From contig JAJZXP010000301.1 in NCBI GenBank assembly GCA_021806345.1, positions 1 to 64,000 on the forward strand: a stretch of DNA of 64,000 nt, read 5' to 3'. Made by a program: the position numbers and the translations under genes. Every line of letters begins with the position of its first letter. The first letter of the stretch is position 1. The notes beneath the pieces were generated by a model. That model was not told the origin of the DNA and made no database searches. It was given only the letters and a program-made list of their open reading frames with translations. This document shows, piece after piece, positions 1 to 8,828 of the stretch. Source of the stretch: Thermoplasmata archaeon. Lineage in GTDB: Archaea > Thermoplasmatota > Thermoplasmata > Thermoplasmatales > Thermoplasmataceae.

Positions 1-135
1 CGCTCCAGCAGCCATAATAATCTTTAAGGTAGCCTTCATGATCTCCGGCCCAATGCCATCTCCGTATGCTAATGTTATTGGTACTTCATCTAAAATCGAA
101 TCATCCGCAAATCCAGTTTTTGCTATATCTGTCAT
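1..135 (-). CDS. icd: Isocitrate dehydrogenase, N-terminal fragment cut by the window edge
   Basis: Only the first 45 codons are present; the rest lies beyond base 1. After a short leader the protein reads ITLAYGDGIGPEIM, the nucleotide-binding opening of the isocitrate/isopropylmalate dehydrogenase family. The leader and the following alanine-rich helix fit the isocitrate branch better than LeuB. The enzyme would oxidatively decarboxylate isocitrate to 2-oxoglutarate in the citric acid cycle, which fits the succinate dehydrogenase operon near the other end of the window. The start is ATG at 135. It is transcribed away from the SufR-like regulator gene at 383, with 247 bp between them holding both promoters. 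The isopropylmalate branch cannot be fully excluded from this fragment. Confidence 0.75.
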   Translation of the reverse strand, partial: MTDIAKTGFADDSILDEVPITLAYGDGIGPEIMKATLKIIMAAGA

Positions 136-382
136 CTAAAAACCATATGCATTATTCAATTTCAAACTTATTGTAAAAAAAGATAAATGATATATCATCT
201 CTTTTCAAATTTCGGCGTTCTGGAAGTGAAATCAATCAATGTAAAGTGCAATTTCAAGAGTTAAAATTGCATTCTCATGAGGATGACTATGACTGATCCA
301 TTCAATAACAGTAGAAAACTATGGACATCAGAAAACAATAAATTGAGCAAACAGTTAATTAATTGTTTTATATAGGGAAATA

Positions 383-1027
383 GTGAATGGATTATATTCA
401 GAGTCAACAACAAAGACCCAGGTGTTGCTTAAAATCAAGAAACTCGAAGATCCAACTCTAACAGAATTGAGTAATGAATTTGGCATATCAAAGGCCGCAA
501 TTTTAAAGCATATTGTTGATCTGGAGAAAGAAGGACTACTGGAAAGAAAATATATACCATCAGGAAAAGGAAGACCAGTTTGTAAAGTGCTGATGACCGA
601 AAAAGGGCATGATGTACTTCCCAAATCCTACTCATTTATGGCAATGGAAGCACTGGAGTATGTCGAGAATAAATTGGGAAGGGAAAGCGTTGGCGAAATA
701 CTCAGACTGCGTTCGGAAAAGATACTGTTTCAGTACCGCTTGACTATTGAAAATTTGAATCAGGAAAATAAAATAGAAAGATTAAAAGAAATTAGAAATT
801 CAGACGGATATATGGCAGAAACAAGAAAGCTTGGGAAAAATACATTTGAGCTTTGTGAATCAAACTGCCCAATTATGCAGATTTCGGACAAATACGGAGA
901 AGCCTGCACATCTGAAAGAAATCTATTTTCGGAATTATTAAATGCTGATGTGGAAACAACTCACAGAATAGTTTCTGGCGCCAGAACATGCAGATTTCTC
1001 ATAAAATATAGAGAAAGTTATGAGTGA
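383..1027 (+). CDS. SufR-like winged-helix regulator with a probable Fe-S cluster site
   Basis: A 214-residue transcription regulator. Residues ~10-75 form a winged helix (LTELSNEFGISKAAILKHI recognition region). The C-terminal half carries Cys158, Cys162, Cys175 and Cys203. The C-x12-C-x27-C spacing of the last three, in the setting NCPI...ACTSE...TCRFLI, is the pattern of the SufR family (COG2345), which binds a [4Fe-4S] cluster and controls iron-sulfur genes. The start is GTG at 383; no in-frame ATG lies nearby. The gene is divergent from icd, whose relatives in the cycle (aconitase, succinate dehydrogenase) need Fe-S clusters. No suf genes lie in the window, so the regulon is unknown. Family assignment is good; the cluster is inferred. 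Confidence 0.75.
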   Translation: MNGLYSESTTKTQVLLKIKKLEDPTLTELSNEFGISKAAILKHIVDLEKEGLLERKYIPSGKGRPVCKVLMTEKGHDVLPKSYSFMAMEALEYVENKLGRESVGEILRLRSEKILFQYRLTIENLNQENKIERLKEIRNSDGYMAETRKLGKNTFELCESNCPIMQISDKYGEACTSERNLFSELLNADVETTHRIVSGARTCRFLIKYRESYE

Positions 1028-1033
1028 AGCCTA

Positions 1034-2074
1034 TTATAAAAGAAGCATAGAATCTCCAAATTCATGTCCTATTAAATGGAATTCATTAGAAAGGCTGCTG
1101 ATTGGCGATAGAATTTGTTTTCCACCAAATGCTTCCAGGAGTTCTAGATGCGAACTTTCAGGATCATGAATTCCAGATATTATTCCGTCTAAGGGCCAAA
1201 TTTTGGAATCTGCGGAAATTTTAATATCAGAAATTCCTTCGAGATCAAGCATAACCTCGTTTTTGACAGAAGAAACCAGTGCTCTGACAACTGTTGTACC
1301 AACTCCTATTATTCTTCCGCCATTCTTTTTTGTTCTTAATATTTTTTCCGGTAAATCATCAGGAATCTTGTAATATTCCCTTAACAATTTTCCTTTTCCA
1401 GAATATTCATCACTTTCAAGGGAACCCAGATTGCAATGAAGTGTTAGTTTTCCTATGGTGACCCCTCTGCCAACCAATTTTGTTATAATTTCATTTGTAA
1501 ATGGTCTCGATGCTGAAGGATATTCTGATGAACCATAAACATCCTGGAACACATTCCTGTAATATTTTTTCTCATAGGGCACTGTATATCCTTCATAATA
1601 GATTGGGCTTCCATATTGAATCAAAAAATTATTAATATTAATATTTTCCCGTGAGATTCTTGCCTCAAAGTATCTGGGGAAATCTTCATGCCTCTTTGTC
1701 AATTCAAACTCTAATCCACTATTGCTATGAACAAATGTTTCTCCTTCTGGCAGTATCTTGTTGAGTTCTTTTGGCCTAACCTCAACCAAGTACACTCCCC
1801 TCCTAACCTGCTGCCCGACATGGATTCTACCAAAATATTTGTCTCCTTTGATGTAACCATCTAAGGATGATGGGAGGGTCAAGCTATCATTAAAAATTAT
1901 CATGTCACCGGGGCGTAATAAATTTAATATGGAGTCAAAAGTGGAATATAGTGAAATATCACCATTTTCAAGGTTTCCATGTATAAGTCTTACATCACTT
2001 CTGCTTCTGCCAATCAATTCCCTTGGACCTAAGAAATTCTGCACTTCTCCACCTGAAAGCAGTGTCCCATTCAT
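1034..2074 (-). CDS. QueA-like S-adenosylmethionine:tRNA ribosyltransferase-isomerase paralog
   Basis: A 346-residue protein of the QueA superfamily (COG0809). It shows the family opening (LRPGDMIIFNDS), a PSASRPFT motif where classical QueA has PTAGLHFT, LTLHCNLGSLES where QueA has LTLHVGxGTFxPV, and GTTVVRALVSS near the C-terminus. The HxMHxE segment of true QueA is replaced by GKGKLLREYY. This pattern resembles the QueA-like paralogs I recall from Actinobacteria rather than the queuosine enzyme. Archaea make archaeosine, not queuosine, so the substrate is unclear. It overlaps the upstream SDR gene by four bases (ATGA), so the two are translationally coupled. Confidence 0.7.
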   Translation of the reverse strand: MNGTLLSGGEVQNFLGPRELIGRSRSDVRLIHGNLENGDISLYSTFDSILNLLRPGDMIIFNDSLTLPSSLDGYIKGDKYFGRIHVGQQVRRGVYLVEVRPKELNKILPEGETFVHSNSGLEFELTKRHEDFPRYFEARISRENININNFLIQYGSPIYYEGYTVPYEKKYYRNVFQDVYGSSEYPSASRPFTNEIITKLVGRGVTIGKLTLHCNLGSLESDEYSGKGKLLREYYKIPDDLPEKILRTKKNGGRIIGVGTTVVRALVSSVKNEVMLDLEGISDIKISADSKIWPLDGIISGIHDPESSHLELLEAFGGKQILSPISSLSNEFHLIGHEFGDSMLLL

Positions 2075-2739
2075 GCTATCTCACCCTTTTCTATCAAATC
2101 AAATAGTTCTCTTGCAGAGACCTGAGGATTCTTCAGTTTTTCAGGTAAGTCTTCAGGTAATGCAAGTCTATGCATTTCGGTGTTCATATCACCGGGATCA
2201 AAGGAAAAAGATGTCAAATTGTTTTCTTTTTCCTCTTCATTCAAAATTTTGATAACCATGTCCATTGCTGCTTTCGAGGATCCATATGGGGACCAATTAC
2301 TGTATGGAGTCACTCCTGCATCCGATGTCACATGAACTATCTTCAATTTTCTGGTTTTTTGTTTGCCAATCACTTTTTTAATCAAGGAAACATTTGCAAA
2401 CACATTGGTCTCATAAACATCACGAAAGTCTATCAGATTCAAACGTTTCAATGGTTCCAGGGGTGTTTTTCCAAGCTTGCCTCCGTTTAGTATGAGCACT
2501 TCCACACTTTGAAACTTATTATACGCCTCTTCAAGAAAATTATCAATCTGGTTTGATACTGTTAAATCACATGTTATTGCGAAAAAATTTATCCCTCCAA
2601 ACTTTTCATTCAGTTCTGCAATCTTTTCAGTCCTTCTTCCAAATGTCCCAACGTTCCATCCCTTTTCAAGGAACTGCTTAACTAGCTCATATCCAAGACC
2701 AGAGGTTCCACCTGTGATCAATGCTGTTTTCTTTACCAT
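2071..2739 (-). CDS. Short-chain dehydrogenase/reductase (SDR family)
   Basis: About 222 residues with the classical SDR layout: the dinucleotide-binding motif TGGTSGLG at the N-terminus, an LNGG segment in place of the usual NNAG, a Ser in the VTSDAG strand, and the catalytic YxxxK in SPYGSSKAA. It should reduce or oxidise an alcohol/carbonyl with NAD(P)H; the substrate cannot be told from sequence. I chose ATG 2739 because it places VKKTALITGG right at the start; an in-frame GTG lies nine bases upstream at 2748. The stop overlaps the start of the QueA-like gene, implying joint function. The Rieske ferredoxin gene lies 128 bp upstream on the same strand. Confidence 0.85.
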   Translation of the reverse strand: MVKKTALITGGTSGLGYELVKQFLEKGWNVGTFGRRTEKIAELNEKFGGINFFAITCDLTVSNQIDNFLEEAYNKFQSVEVLILNGGKLGKTPLEPLKRLNLIDFRDVYETNVFANVSLIKKVIGKQKTRKLKIVHVTSDAGVTPYSNWSPYGSSKAAMDMVIKILNEEEKENNLTSFSFDPGDMNTEMHRLALPEDLPEKLKNPQVSARELFDLIEKGEIA

Positions 2740-2867
2740 TCCAATCACAAGAATAGCATACTCTAGTATTTAATAAACTAAATGGTTAACAAAATAAATT
2801 AAAAACTGAATTCTTCCTTCAGCAATAATAATCGAGAAGACTATTGTTCAAAAAATGGAAAGTAAAA

Positions 2868-3200
2868 TCAATCCACATCTATTTCTACGAACAAACCCTC
2901 TTCTCTAATTGGATATATGTTTAGTCCTAGTTTGCTTTTCTCAACGTTGGGTGAGATTGAGGGTGGAACGACCATGTTCCCATTCGTGATGTTAAATTCG
3001 GCCCCATGAAACCTGCACTTAGATCTTAAACTTTCCTCATCCAGATCATCCAGTATGCATTTTGCGTGGGTGCACACTCCATCCATTGCGAACAATTTCC
3101 CTTTCACTTTGGCCACATAAATTACCCTCTCTCCGACTTTTACGCTTGCGCTTCTTGCATTTTCAAGAGTTTTTACACCGACTACCTTGCGCCATGTCAT
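2868..3200 (-). CDS. Rieske-type [2Fe-2S] ferredoxin
   Basis: A 110-residue soluble Rieske protein. The cluster ligands are Cys43-x-His45 (in VCTHAKC) and Cys62-x2-His65 (in CRFHGAEF), followed by the usual proline-containing C-terminal strand. There is no signal peptide or membrane anchor, so it is probably a cytosolic electron carrier of the kind that feeds oxygenases or acts as a stand-alone ferredoxin, not the subunit of a bc1 complex. It lies upstream of the SDR and QueA-like genes on the same strand with a 128-bp gap, which may contain its own terminator and a new promoter, so an operon is possible but not shown. Confidence 0.88.
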   Translation of the reverse strand: MTWRKVVGVKTLENARSASVKVGERVIYVAKVKGKLFAMDGVCTHAKCILDDLDEESLRSKCRFHGAEFNITNGNMVVPPSISPNVEKSKLGLNIYPIREEGLFVEIDVD

Positions 3201-3313
3201 AGTTCAAGATAACTCATTAACAAAAAGACTTTTTGTATTTCAGAATTGCTGAAAAGAGAATGCCGTGCAATAACAATGAATACCTGGATAGGTACCGGCT
3301 GTACTCAAATGGG

Positions 3314-4255
3314 TCAGTCGATAATTTTTTTATCTTTAACGATTGCGTTTTCGGATATTTTTATCACCTTTGCCTCTACGTAATCAATTACACTTCCATC
3401 TCCTATCTCAATCTCACTTCCGCTAATACGTTTAGATTTTACGTGTTCTAAGTATGCCTTATTGCAAATTATTTCATCAATTTCGGCTTCAGTTGAAAAA
3501 AATCTTTTTCTGATCAAGCTTATTTGTATAAAATCTGCTTCAAGTTTTTTGATTAGAGTCTTAGGATAATTGTTCAACTCCATTTCAAATCTTTTTGCCT
3601 TTACACAATTCGACTCAATTTTTCCTTTTATGAATATTTCATCCCCTTTGACAGTCTCAACTCCAATGGACCCGGAACAGTCCATAGTTTCACATTCGAT
3701 AGACTTTGCCACAATCTTTCCTGAAGTATCAATGAATTTTGCATTGATTTCATTTTCGATTTTTGTGAATCCAGAACTGTCTAGGCTTTCGCAAACTAGC
3801 GAATCTGCCTTCACTAAACCGGATGAGTCAATTTCATTAGCCTCTATTTTTCCCTGTACCTTAAAAGAACCGGAAGAGTCAATTTCTCTGCCTTTTAGAT
3901 CACCTCCGATATTGACGGACCCGGAGGAATCTATGGTATTTGACGAGACAAGATCTTTCCCAATCTTACAGCTGCCTGAAATATCTATGTCGACGGCGTC
4001 CACATTCCCTTCTACGGTCAAGGAACCACTGATTGACACATCCTCAGCGTAAATTGAAGTCATCCTGCTTGAACCCGACACATGAATCTTTTTTGATCTT
4101 TCACTCTTTGAATCTTTTTTTGATTCACGTTCTGGTCGCTCATTTAGTCCATTTTCAGGGGCTTCCCATCTACCGACTATTTCTTTAAACAACTCCTCAC
4201 TTAATTCTCCTTTTTCTACCATATCTCTCAATTTTTTCCATTTTTCATTATCCAT
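3314..4255 (-). CDS. Bactofilin-like repeat protein with a short N-terminal helical domain
   Basis: About 313 residues. Residues 1-30 look like a short helical SHOCT-like region (KKLRDMVEKGELSEE), then a charged linker (residues ~34-58). From ~60 to ~215 there are about nine tandem repeats of ~17-20 residues around the core DSSGS/xKIxGxIxAxxI, predicting a right-handed beta-helix as in bactofilins and related polymer-forming proteins. The last ~90 residues are a less regular continuation. Bactofilins assemble into filaments; polymerisation here is inferred from the repeat only. I chose ATG 4255; an in-frame TTG lies nine bases upstream. It is divergent from an HTH gene at 4401, with AT-rich repeats between them. 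Confidence 0.6.
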   Translation of the reverse strand: MDNEKWKKLRDMVEKGELSEELFKEIVGRWEAPENGLNERPERESKKDSKSERSKKIHVSGSSRMTSIYAEDVSISGSLTVEGNVDAVDIDISGSCKIGKDLVSSNTIDSSGSVNIGGDLKGREIDSSGSFKVQGKIEANEIDSSGLVKADSLVCESLDSSGFTKIENEINAKFIDTSGKIVAKSIECETMDCSGSIGVETVKGDEIFIKGKIESNCVKAKRFEMELNNYPKTLIKKLEADFIQISLIRKRFFSTEAEIDEIICNKAYLEHVKSKRISGSEIEIGDGSVIDYVEAKVIKISENAIVKDKKIID

Positions 4256-4300
4256 TTCAAACAAGTGTTAATTGACTGAGATTATTTAAATATATTTAGA

Positions 4301-4334
4301 ACTTTAAATTTAAATGACTGAAATTTAAATTTAA
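4301..4334. promoter_or_regulatory. Two tandem AT-rich palindromes between the bactofilin-like gene and the HTH gene
   Basis: Positions 4303-4314 read TTTAAATTTAAA and positions 4321-4332 read AAATTTAAATTT. Both are self-complementary, with centres 18 bp apart on nearly the same face of the helix. They sit in the 145-bp region between divergent genes, one of which encodes an HTH protein, so they are plausible operators for it. AT-rich archaeal DNA produces such words by chance, so support is modest. Confidence 0.35.
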
Positions 4335-4400
4335 GCGCATCAACTTTTAATTTGAATGAATTAACCTTAAAGTTTAATAAACATTAATTTATCATAAAAT

Positions 4401-4808
4401 ATGCTTTCAGAGATAAATACACTAACAACAGAATCCAAGCTTTCAATTGTGAATTTACTCAGAACACCAAAGATTCCAGAGGATATCGCAAACAGTCTCA
4501 AAATAACCAGACAGGCAGTTGATAAACAGCTCAAAGAGCTGGTAAAATTTGGAATTGCGGAAAGAAGGTGGTTTATCGGGTATAATAGACCTAAGATTGA
4601 ATACCTCCTCACAGATCTGGGCAAAATGTTTTATTCAGATCTTGAGAAATTCGCAAAGAAATTCAGGGAGGAAGGAAGAATCACTCTCAATGATAGGTTG
4701 AAAAGTCTAGATTTAGACCTTATTAGCGGTAAGTTAACAGTTAATAGATATTCAGAAGAACGGGAAATACTCAAAGAATCAATGAAATGGTTCTCAGGAA
4801 TGGACTAA
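4401..4808 (+). CDS. Winged-helix transcription regulator (ArsR/MarR-like)
   Basis: A 135-residue protein. Residues ~8-75 form a winged helix: KLSIVNLLRTPKIPEDIANSLKITR leads into the recognition helix AVDKQLKELVKFG, then a wing with RRWFIGYNRPKIEYLLTD. The C-terminal 55 residues are charged and probably helical, suiting dimer formation. No metal-binding cysteines are present. The start is ATG 4401. It is divergent from the bactofilin-like gene and likely controls it, itself, or both through the palindromes at 4301-4334. The ligand is unknown. Confidence 0.8.
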   Translation: MLSEINTLTTESKLSIVNLLRTPKIPEDIANSLKITRQAVDKQLKELVKFGIAERRWFIGYNRPKIEYLLTDLGKMFYSDLEKFAKKFREEGRITLNDRLKSLDLDLISGKLTVNRYSEEREILKESMKWFSGMD

Positions 4809-5028
4809 TTCTCTGGAACTAATTTTCTTAACCTTATGCAATGCTATGTTGCAAGCTGTGGTAAGTACCAATTCAAAATTCGGAAAACTGTACTTTTAAA
4901 TTATTGATATAACCACGAAGAAGAAAAACTAAAGAAATATGCCACAATTCTTGCAATTTCCAGCACAATAGGGGAATGGAGACAATAATATTTTATATGA
5001 TTAGGTTATTTATAAAAGTAGGAGACCA

Positions 5029-5724
5029 ATGTATCAGAGCAAATATAAGGACATATCAAAGGTATACTATCTTATTGGAATTACGATTTTTCTAAGTTTT
5101 TTTCCGTCGCTTATTTCCACTACAGTTTCAAGTCTTCCCATTGAGTTTCTAATATTGACCCCAGCGCTCTTTGGTCTAAGCCTGCTGTATTCGCACAGGG
5201 ATGACTTGAGGGAATTTGTAAGATATGAAGTATATACTGGTTTTAAATTATACATATTTTCAATAGTGGTTACAACTGTTTTAGCATTGGTTGCCGCCGG
5301 CTTCCTGATATCAGAAATACAGGCCGACATAATTTCAAAGGTACCAATGAGCACTAGTTCAATTTATTTTTTCGATTTATTTGAGGTTCTAATTATCTTA
5401 GTATCAAACGTAATCTTCTATTTTTCTTGCAAGTTTTTCACAACAACCGCAGCCAGAAAACACATATCAAACCTTAATAATTTTATCATTTTAGGAATTG
5501 CACTTTCAGTTTTAGGGGGAATTTTTATCAGTATACACTTAGGAAATTACGCTACGGGATATCTAAATAATAATCTCTTTTCTAACTATGATTCCACTTT
5601 ATTTAACAACTTATACCTTATGGCAATTCCAATAACTCTAATAGGTAGGCTGCTTATATTTTATGGATTCTTTCTGGTAGGAAGATTTGTAAAATATGAA
5701 CCAAAATACTTCCTGAATGCTTAG
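5029..5724 (+). CDS. Polytopic membrane protein of unknown function
   Basis: A 231-residue protein with about five or six hydrophobic helices: ~14-31, ~37-53, ~74-95, ~112-133, ~150-170 and ~193-220. Short charged loops separate the helices, and the C-terminal tail is KYEPKYFLN. The layout resembles small uncharacterised archaeal membrane families such as DUF996, but I see no motif that fixes a family. The start is ATG 5029, after GGAG at 5020-5023. It stands alone, between the HTH gene and endonuclease III on the opposite strand. The 220 bp upstream hold no gene I can recognise. Confidence 0.6.
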   Translation: MYQSKYKDISKVYYLIGITIFLSFFPSLISTTVSSLPIEFLILTPALFGLSLLYSHRDDLREFVRYEVYTGFKLYIFSIVVTTVLALVAAGFLISEIQADIISKVPMSTSSIYFFDLFEVLIILVSNVIFYFSCKFFTTTAARKHISNLNNFIILGIALSVLGGIFISIHLGNYATGYLNNNLFSNYDSTLFNNLYLMAIPITLIGRLLIFYGFFLVGRFVKYEPKYFLNA

Positions 5725-5830
5725 GAATATTTTATGAAGCAAATTGATTATTTTGTTTCTATATTGCTCGCACTGAAAACTATAACAATGGATCTATCAA
5801 ATGATCAATAATAGTTCAAATCTGCAATAC

Positions 5831-6472
5831 CTACTTTTTATTCATATAATATTGGCAATAGGCATTTATTCCGCATTCTGAGCATTTCGGACCTATTGGT
5901 TTACACACTTTCTTACCAAATTCTACCATCATTGGATTGAGTCCCAGCCATAGGTCTTCAGGTATCATCTTTTTTAATTTCATTTCAGTTTCATTTGGGT
6001 CATCAGAATCTGTCCACCCTATTCTCTTACTTACTCTTTGAACATGGGTGTCTACTGCAATAGTAGGGATATTGAATGCATCAGCAAGCACTACGTTTGC
6101 AGTCTTTCGCCCTACTCCTTTAATCGTAGTAAGCTCCTCAATGGTTTTTGGTACCTGACCATTATGCTTCTCCTCTATAATTTTGGCCGCATCGATTACT
6201 CTCCTTGCCTTTACAGTTTTAAAACCGACCTTTTCAATTATATCAAGTACGTCACTGTAGGACGCATTTGATAAGCCTTTTGAATCTTTGTACCTATTGA
6301 AGAGGTTTCTTGCTGCCGAATCTGTCACCTCATCCTTTGTTCTATGTGACATAATTGTGGTTATGAGTATCCAAAATGGATCACTAAATTCAAAGTGATG
6401 CATAGGACTTTGCTCGCTCATACTATAAATCATGACTCTTATTTCATTCTCTGAGTATTTTGATTTACTCAT
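5831..6472 (-). CDS. nth: Endonuclease III (DNA glycosylase/AP lyase)
   Basis: A 213-residue base-excision repair enzyme that removes oxidised pyrimidines and nicks the abasic site. The helix-hairpin-helix is at TIKGVGRKTANVV with the catalytic Lys123; the catalytic Asp141 lies in AVDTHVQRV. The C-terminal [4Fe-4S] loop is complete: Cys190-x6-Cys197-x2-Cys200-x5-Cys206. Length and all key residues match the family. The start ATG at 6472 is close to the divergent oxidoreductase gene at 6519, so the two share a 46-bp promoter region. Confidence 0.95.
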   Translation of the reverse strand: MSKSKYSENEIRVMIYSMSEQSPMHHFEFSDPFWILITTIMSHRTKDEVTDSAARNLFNRYKDSKGLSNASYSDVLDIIEKVGFKTVKARRVIDAAKIIEEKHNGQVPKTIEELTTIKGVGRKTANVVLADAFNIPTIAVDTHVQRVSKRIGWTDSDDPNETEMKLKKMIPEDLWLGLNPMMVEFGKKVCKPIGPKCSECGINAYCQYYMNKK

Positions 6473-6518
6473 AACGTTGTAAGTGCAAACTAATTAATAA
6501 CCAAAATATAGCCATGAA

Positions 6519-7460
6519 ATGGACAGACTGGACACAGTTATAGTCGGAGCGGGGATCAGTGGGCTCAATCTCGGACACTCTCTGCAGTCAAAAGGGAACG
6601 CTACCTTGGTAATAGATCAATCAATGGACCTAGGATTTCCTCCAAGTGGGTCTTGCTTTATCATGAATGATATTTTTGTAAAATATCTCAGCAATTATTC
6701 CGATAGGATTGACGGGATATATGAAAGCTTAATTCTCGAAGGTGAAGGATACGAAGAGGAATTCCATTTAAAGGAAGGAGAGAGGATTTTAAGTTTAGAC
6801 AAAGAAAAGCTTGTTAGAAGAATGGCTGCAGATCATTCGTCTTTATCTGGAAAGCTTTCAATAGCATCCAGTATTAAATCAATAAAAAGGGAGGGCGATC
6901 TATTAAAGATCGCATATTTGAAGGAAGGAAAAAATCAGGAAGCATATACAAGAAATGTTGTTTACTGTAATGGATACCCTGTAGAAAATACTTTTAAACA
7001 TATGGAAAATTGTACAAAAAATGTCTTTCCAGCCAGTTACGTGAGAAGTCTTAAAACGAAACAAGAAGCTGCTCAACTTCGAATTCAATTCAATCAGAAT
7101 AATTTCAGAATTAGATGTGAATATGGAAAATTAGAAGAACAACTATATTTCAATTCAAAAGCAGAATATGGAAATGCAGTATCCTTAAACGAATACAGTG
7201 TAAGAAGCCACAGCTGTTTTCCAGAAAGTCAGGAGGGCGTTTGGCCGGGTGGAAACATCCTTGGTTTCAATGGTTATATCGGCACGGGAATTGGTTTCAG
7301 TCTTAAATTTAACGAAGTGATACTGAAGGCAATGGAAAGCAATTGGCGAGAGGGAATTGATATAATGAAAGATTATTTCACAAATGAAATTTCGCATAAC
7401 AATTTTAAAGAATTAGACCCAGTTGAATTTATTTTGAGGAAGATACCAATACGAAGCTAA
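6519..7460 (+). CDS. FAD-dependent oxidoreductase of the geranylgeranyl reductase type
   Basis: A 313-residue flavoprotein. The Rossmann FAD motif is at the N-terminus (VIVGAGISGLNLGHSL), followed by a conserved acidic end of the second strand (VIDQ). Near residue 240 the segment PGGNILGFNGYIGTGIGFSL resembles the second FAD-contact region of geranylgeranyl reductases and related hydroxylase-like flavoproteins. In archaea such enzymes saturate lipid isoprenoid chains. It is shorter (313) than typical archaeal GGRs (~390-400), so a different substrate is quite possible. It converges on srp54, with no gap between the two stop codons. Confidence 0.65.
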   Translation: MDRLDTVIVGAGISGLNLGHSLQSKGNATLVIDQSMDLGFPPSGSCFIMNDIFVKYLSNYSDRIDGIYESLILEGEGYEEEFHLKEGERILSLDKEKLVRRMAADHSSLSGKLSIASSIKSIKREGDLLKIAYLKEGKNQEAYTRNVVYCNGYPVENTFKHMENCTKNVFPASYVRSLKTKQEAAQLRIQFNQNNFRIRCEYGKLEEQLYFNSKAEYGNAVSLNEYSVRSHSCFPESQEGVWPGGNILGFNGYIGTGIGFSLKFNEVILKAMESNWREGIDIMKDYFTNEISHNNFKELDPVEFILRKIPIRS

Positions 7461-8819
7461 TCATTCGAAATCCTTTAAGAGGTCTGGATTTCCCCTCATC
7501 TGTGCATTTAGCATCTTTTTCAACTGCCTGTTCCCTTTCATCATTTTTGCGTTGTTTTTCATGGCTTTAAACTCCTTCATCAGGTTTCTTACGTCCTGTT
7601 CGGATGTGCCTGCACCCCGTGAAACTCTTTTGATGATCTTTGCGTTTATCATATCCGGATTTTCAAGCTCCTTATAAGTCATAGAATCCAGAATTACAGT
7701 GTACTTCGCTATTTTATCCTGAGCAGCATCCATATCCAGCATACCAGCCGCTTTGTTAGGAAGTTTGTTGAGAGGAAGGGCATCCATCATTTTTTTCATA
7801 ATGGAAGGTTTGGCAAATTTTTCCCAGATATCGTACATATCCATAAGATTAAATTTGCCACTCACAATCTTGTTCATAGTTTCTTCGGCCTTTTCCTCAT
7901 CCATCTCAGTTTCCTGTGCAAGTTCTAACAGGGCTTCTGGATCCCCCATTCCAAGTAATCGACCTAGAAATTTCTTAGGGTTGAATATTTCAAAATCTTC
8001 CAAATGTTCCCCTATTCCAATCATGAATACAGGAACACCTGCCTTTGATACTGCACTTAAAGCTCCTCCCCCCTTTCCCGTCCCGTCCATCTTTGTAATT
8101 ATCACACCAGTTAGACCGGTAGCATCCAACAGAGCTTGGGTTTGTGGGCCGGCCTGTTGACCGACTGTTGCGTCCATAACAAGGAGAATTTCATCTGGAT
8201 TAACCAATTTTTTAAGTCTTGAAATTTCTTCTAAAAGTTCTTTATCCAGTGAATCCCTTCCGCTTGTATCCACTATTTTAACTGGGATGTCGCCAAGTTC
8301 TTTCAGTGCCTCCCTGTATATTTTATCAGGATTTTTCTCACCCTTTATTCCAAAGAATCTTGATCCAGATTGATCAGCAATAGTTTTCAACTGTTCGTAT
8401 GCTGCAGGTCTGTGCACATCCGCAGAAATGAGAGCTGTCGACAAGCCTTTTTTAGCAAAGAATTTTGCCAATTTTCCCGCAGTCGTTGTTTTACCCTGTC
8501 CATAGAGACCTACGAGCATTACTGTCTGTGGTACTAGTTTCAGATTGGAACCTTTTCCAAGTATGTTAAGCAGTTCTTCATAAACTATTTTAAGAATATA
8601 GTCCTGCGGCGGCATTCCAGCAGGAGGTTTCTCATTTTCAGCCCTCTCCTTAATCCTGTTGCTCAGTTCTATGGTTAATTTTACATTGACGTCTCCTTTT
8701 AACAATGCCCTTTGGATATCTCTCACCATTTCGTCAATGATCTTCTTATCAATATAACTGGAGCCAGATATTTTCCTGAATGTTTCTCTTAGGGAATTCG
8801 AGAGTCCTTCTAAGACCAT
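7461..8819 (-). CDS. srp54: Signal recognition particle 54 kDa protein
   Basis: A 452-residue GTPase that binds SRP RNA and signal sequences and targets ribosomes to the membrane. The N-domain helices cover ~1-90. The G domain has the P-loop GLYGQGKT (104-111), DTSGRD and TKMDGTGKGG. The C-terminal M domain is methionine-rich (KFNLMDMYDIWEKF, MKKMMDALP, MKEFKAMKNNAKMMKG). Length is normal for archaeal SRP54. It follows the TFS gene by nine bases on the same strand, so the two are co-transcribed. The start is ATG 8819. Confidence 0.97.
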   Translation of the reverse strand: MVLEGLSNSLRETFRKISGSSYIDKKIIDEMVRDIQRALLKGDVNVKLTIELSNRIKERAENEKPPAGMPPQDYILKIVYEELLNILGKGSNLKLVPQTVMLVGLYGQGKTTTAGKLAKFFAKKGLSTALISADVHRPAAYEQLKTIADQSGSRFFGIKGEKNPDKIYREALKELGDIPVKIVDTSGRDSLDKELLEEISRLKKLVNPDEILLVMDATVGQQAGPQTQALLDATGLTGVIITKMDGTGKGGGALSAVSKAGVPVFMIGIGEHLEDFEIFNPKKFLGRLLGMGDPEALLELAQETEMDEEKAEETMNKIVSGKFNLMDMYDIWEKFAKPSIMKKMMDALPLNKLPNKAAGMLDMDAAQDKIAKYTVILDSMTYKELENPDMINAKIIKRVSRGAGTSEQDVRNLMKEFKAMKNNAKMMKGNRQLKKMLNAQMRGNPDLLKDFE

Positions 8820-8828
8820 ATATTCACC

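Noticed and set aside
4265..4400. Repeated AAATTTAAA words considered as a CRISPR-like array
   Set aside because: Only two short palindromic units, no spacers and no cas genes; better read as operators.
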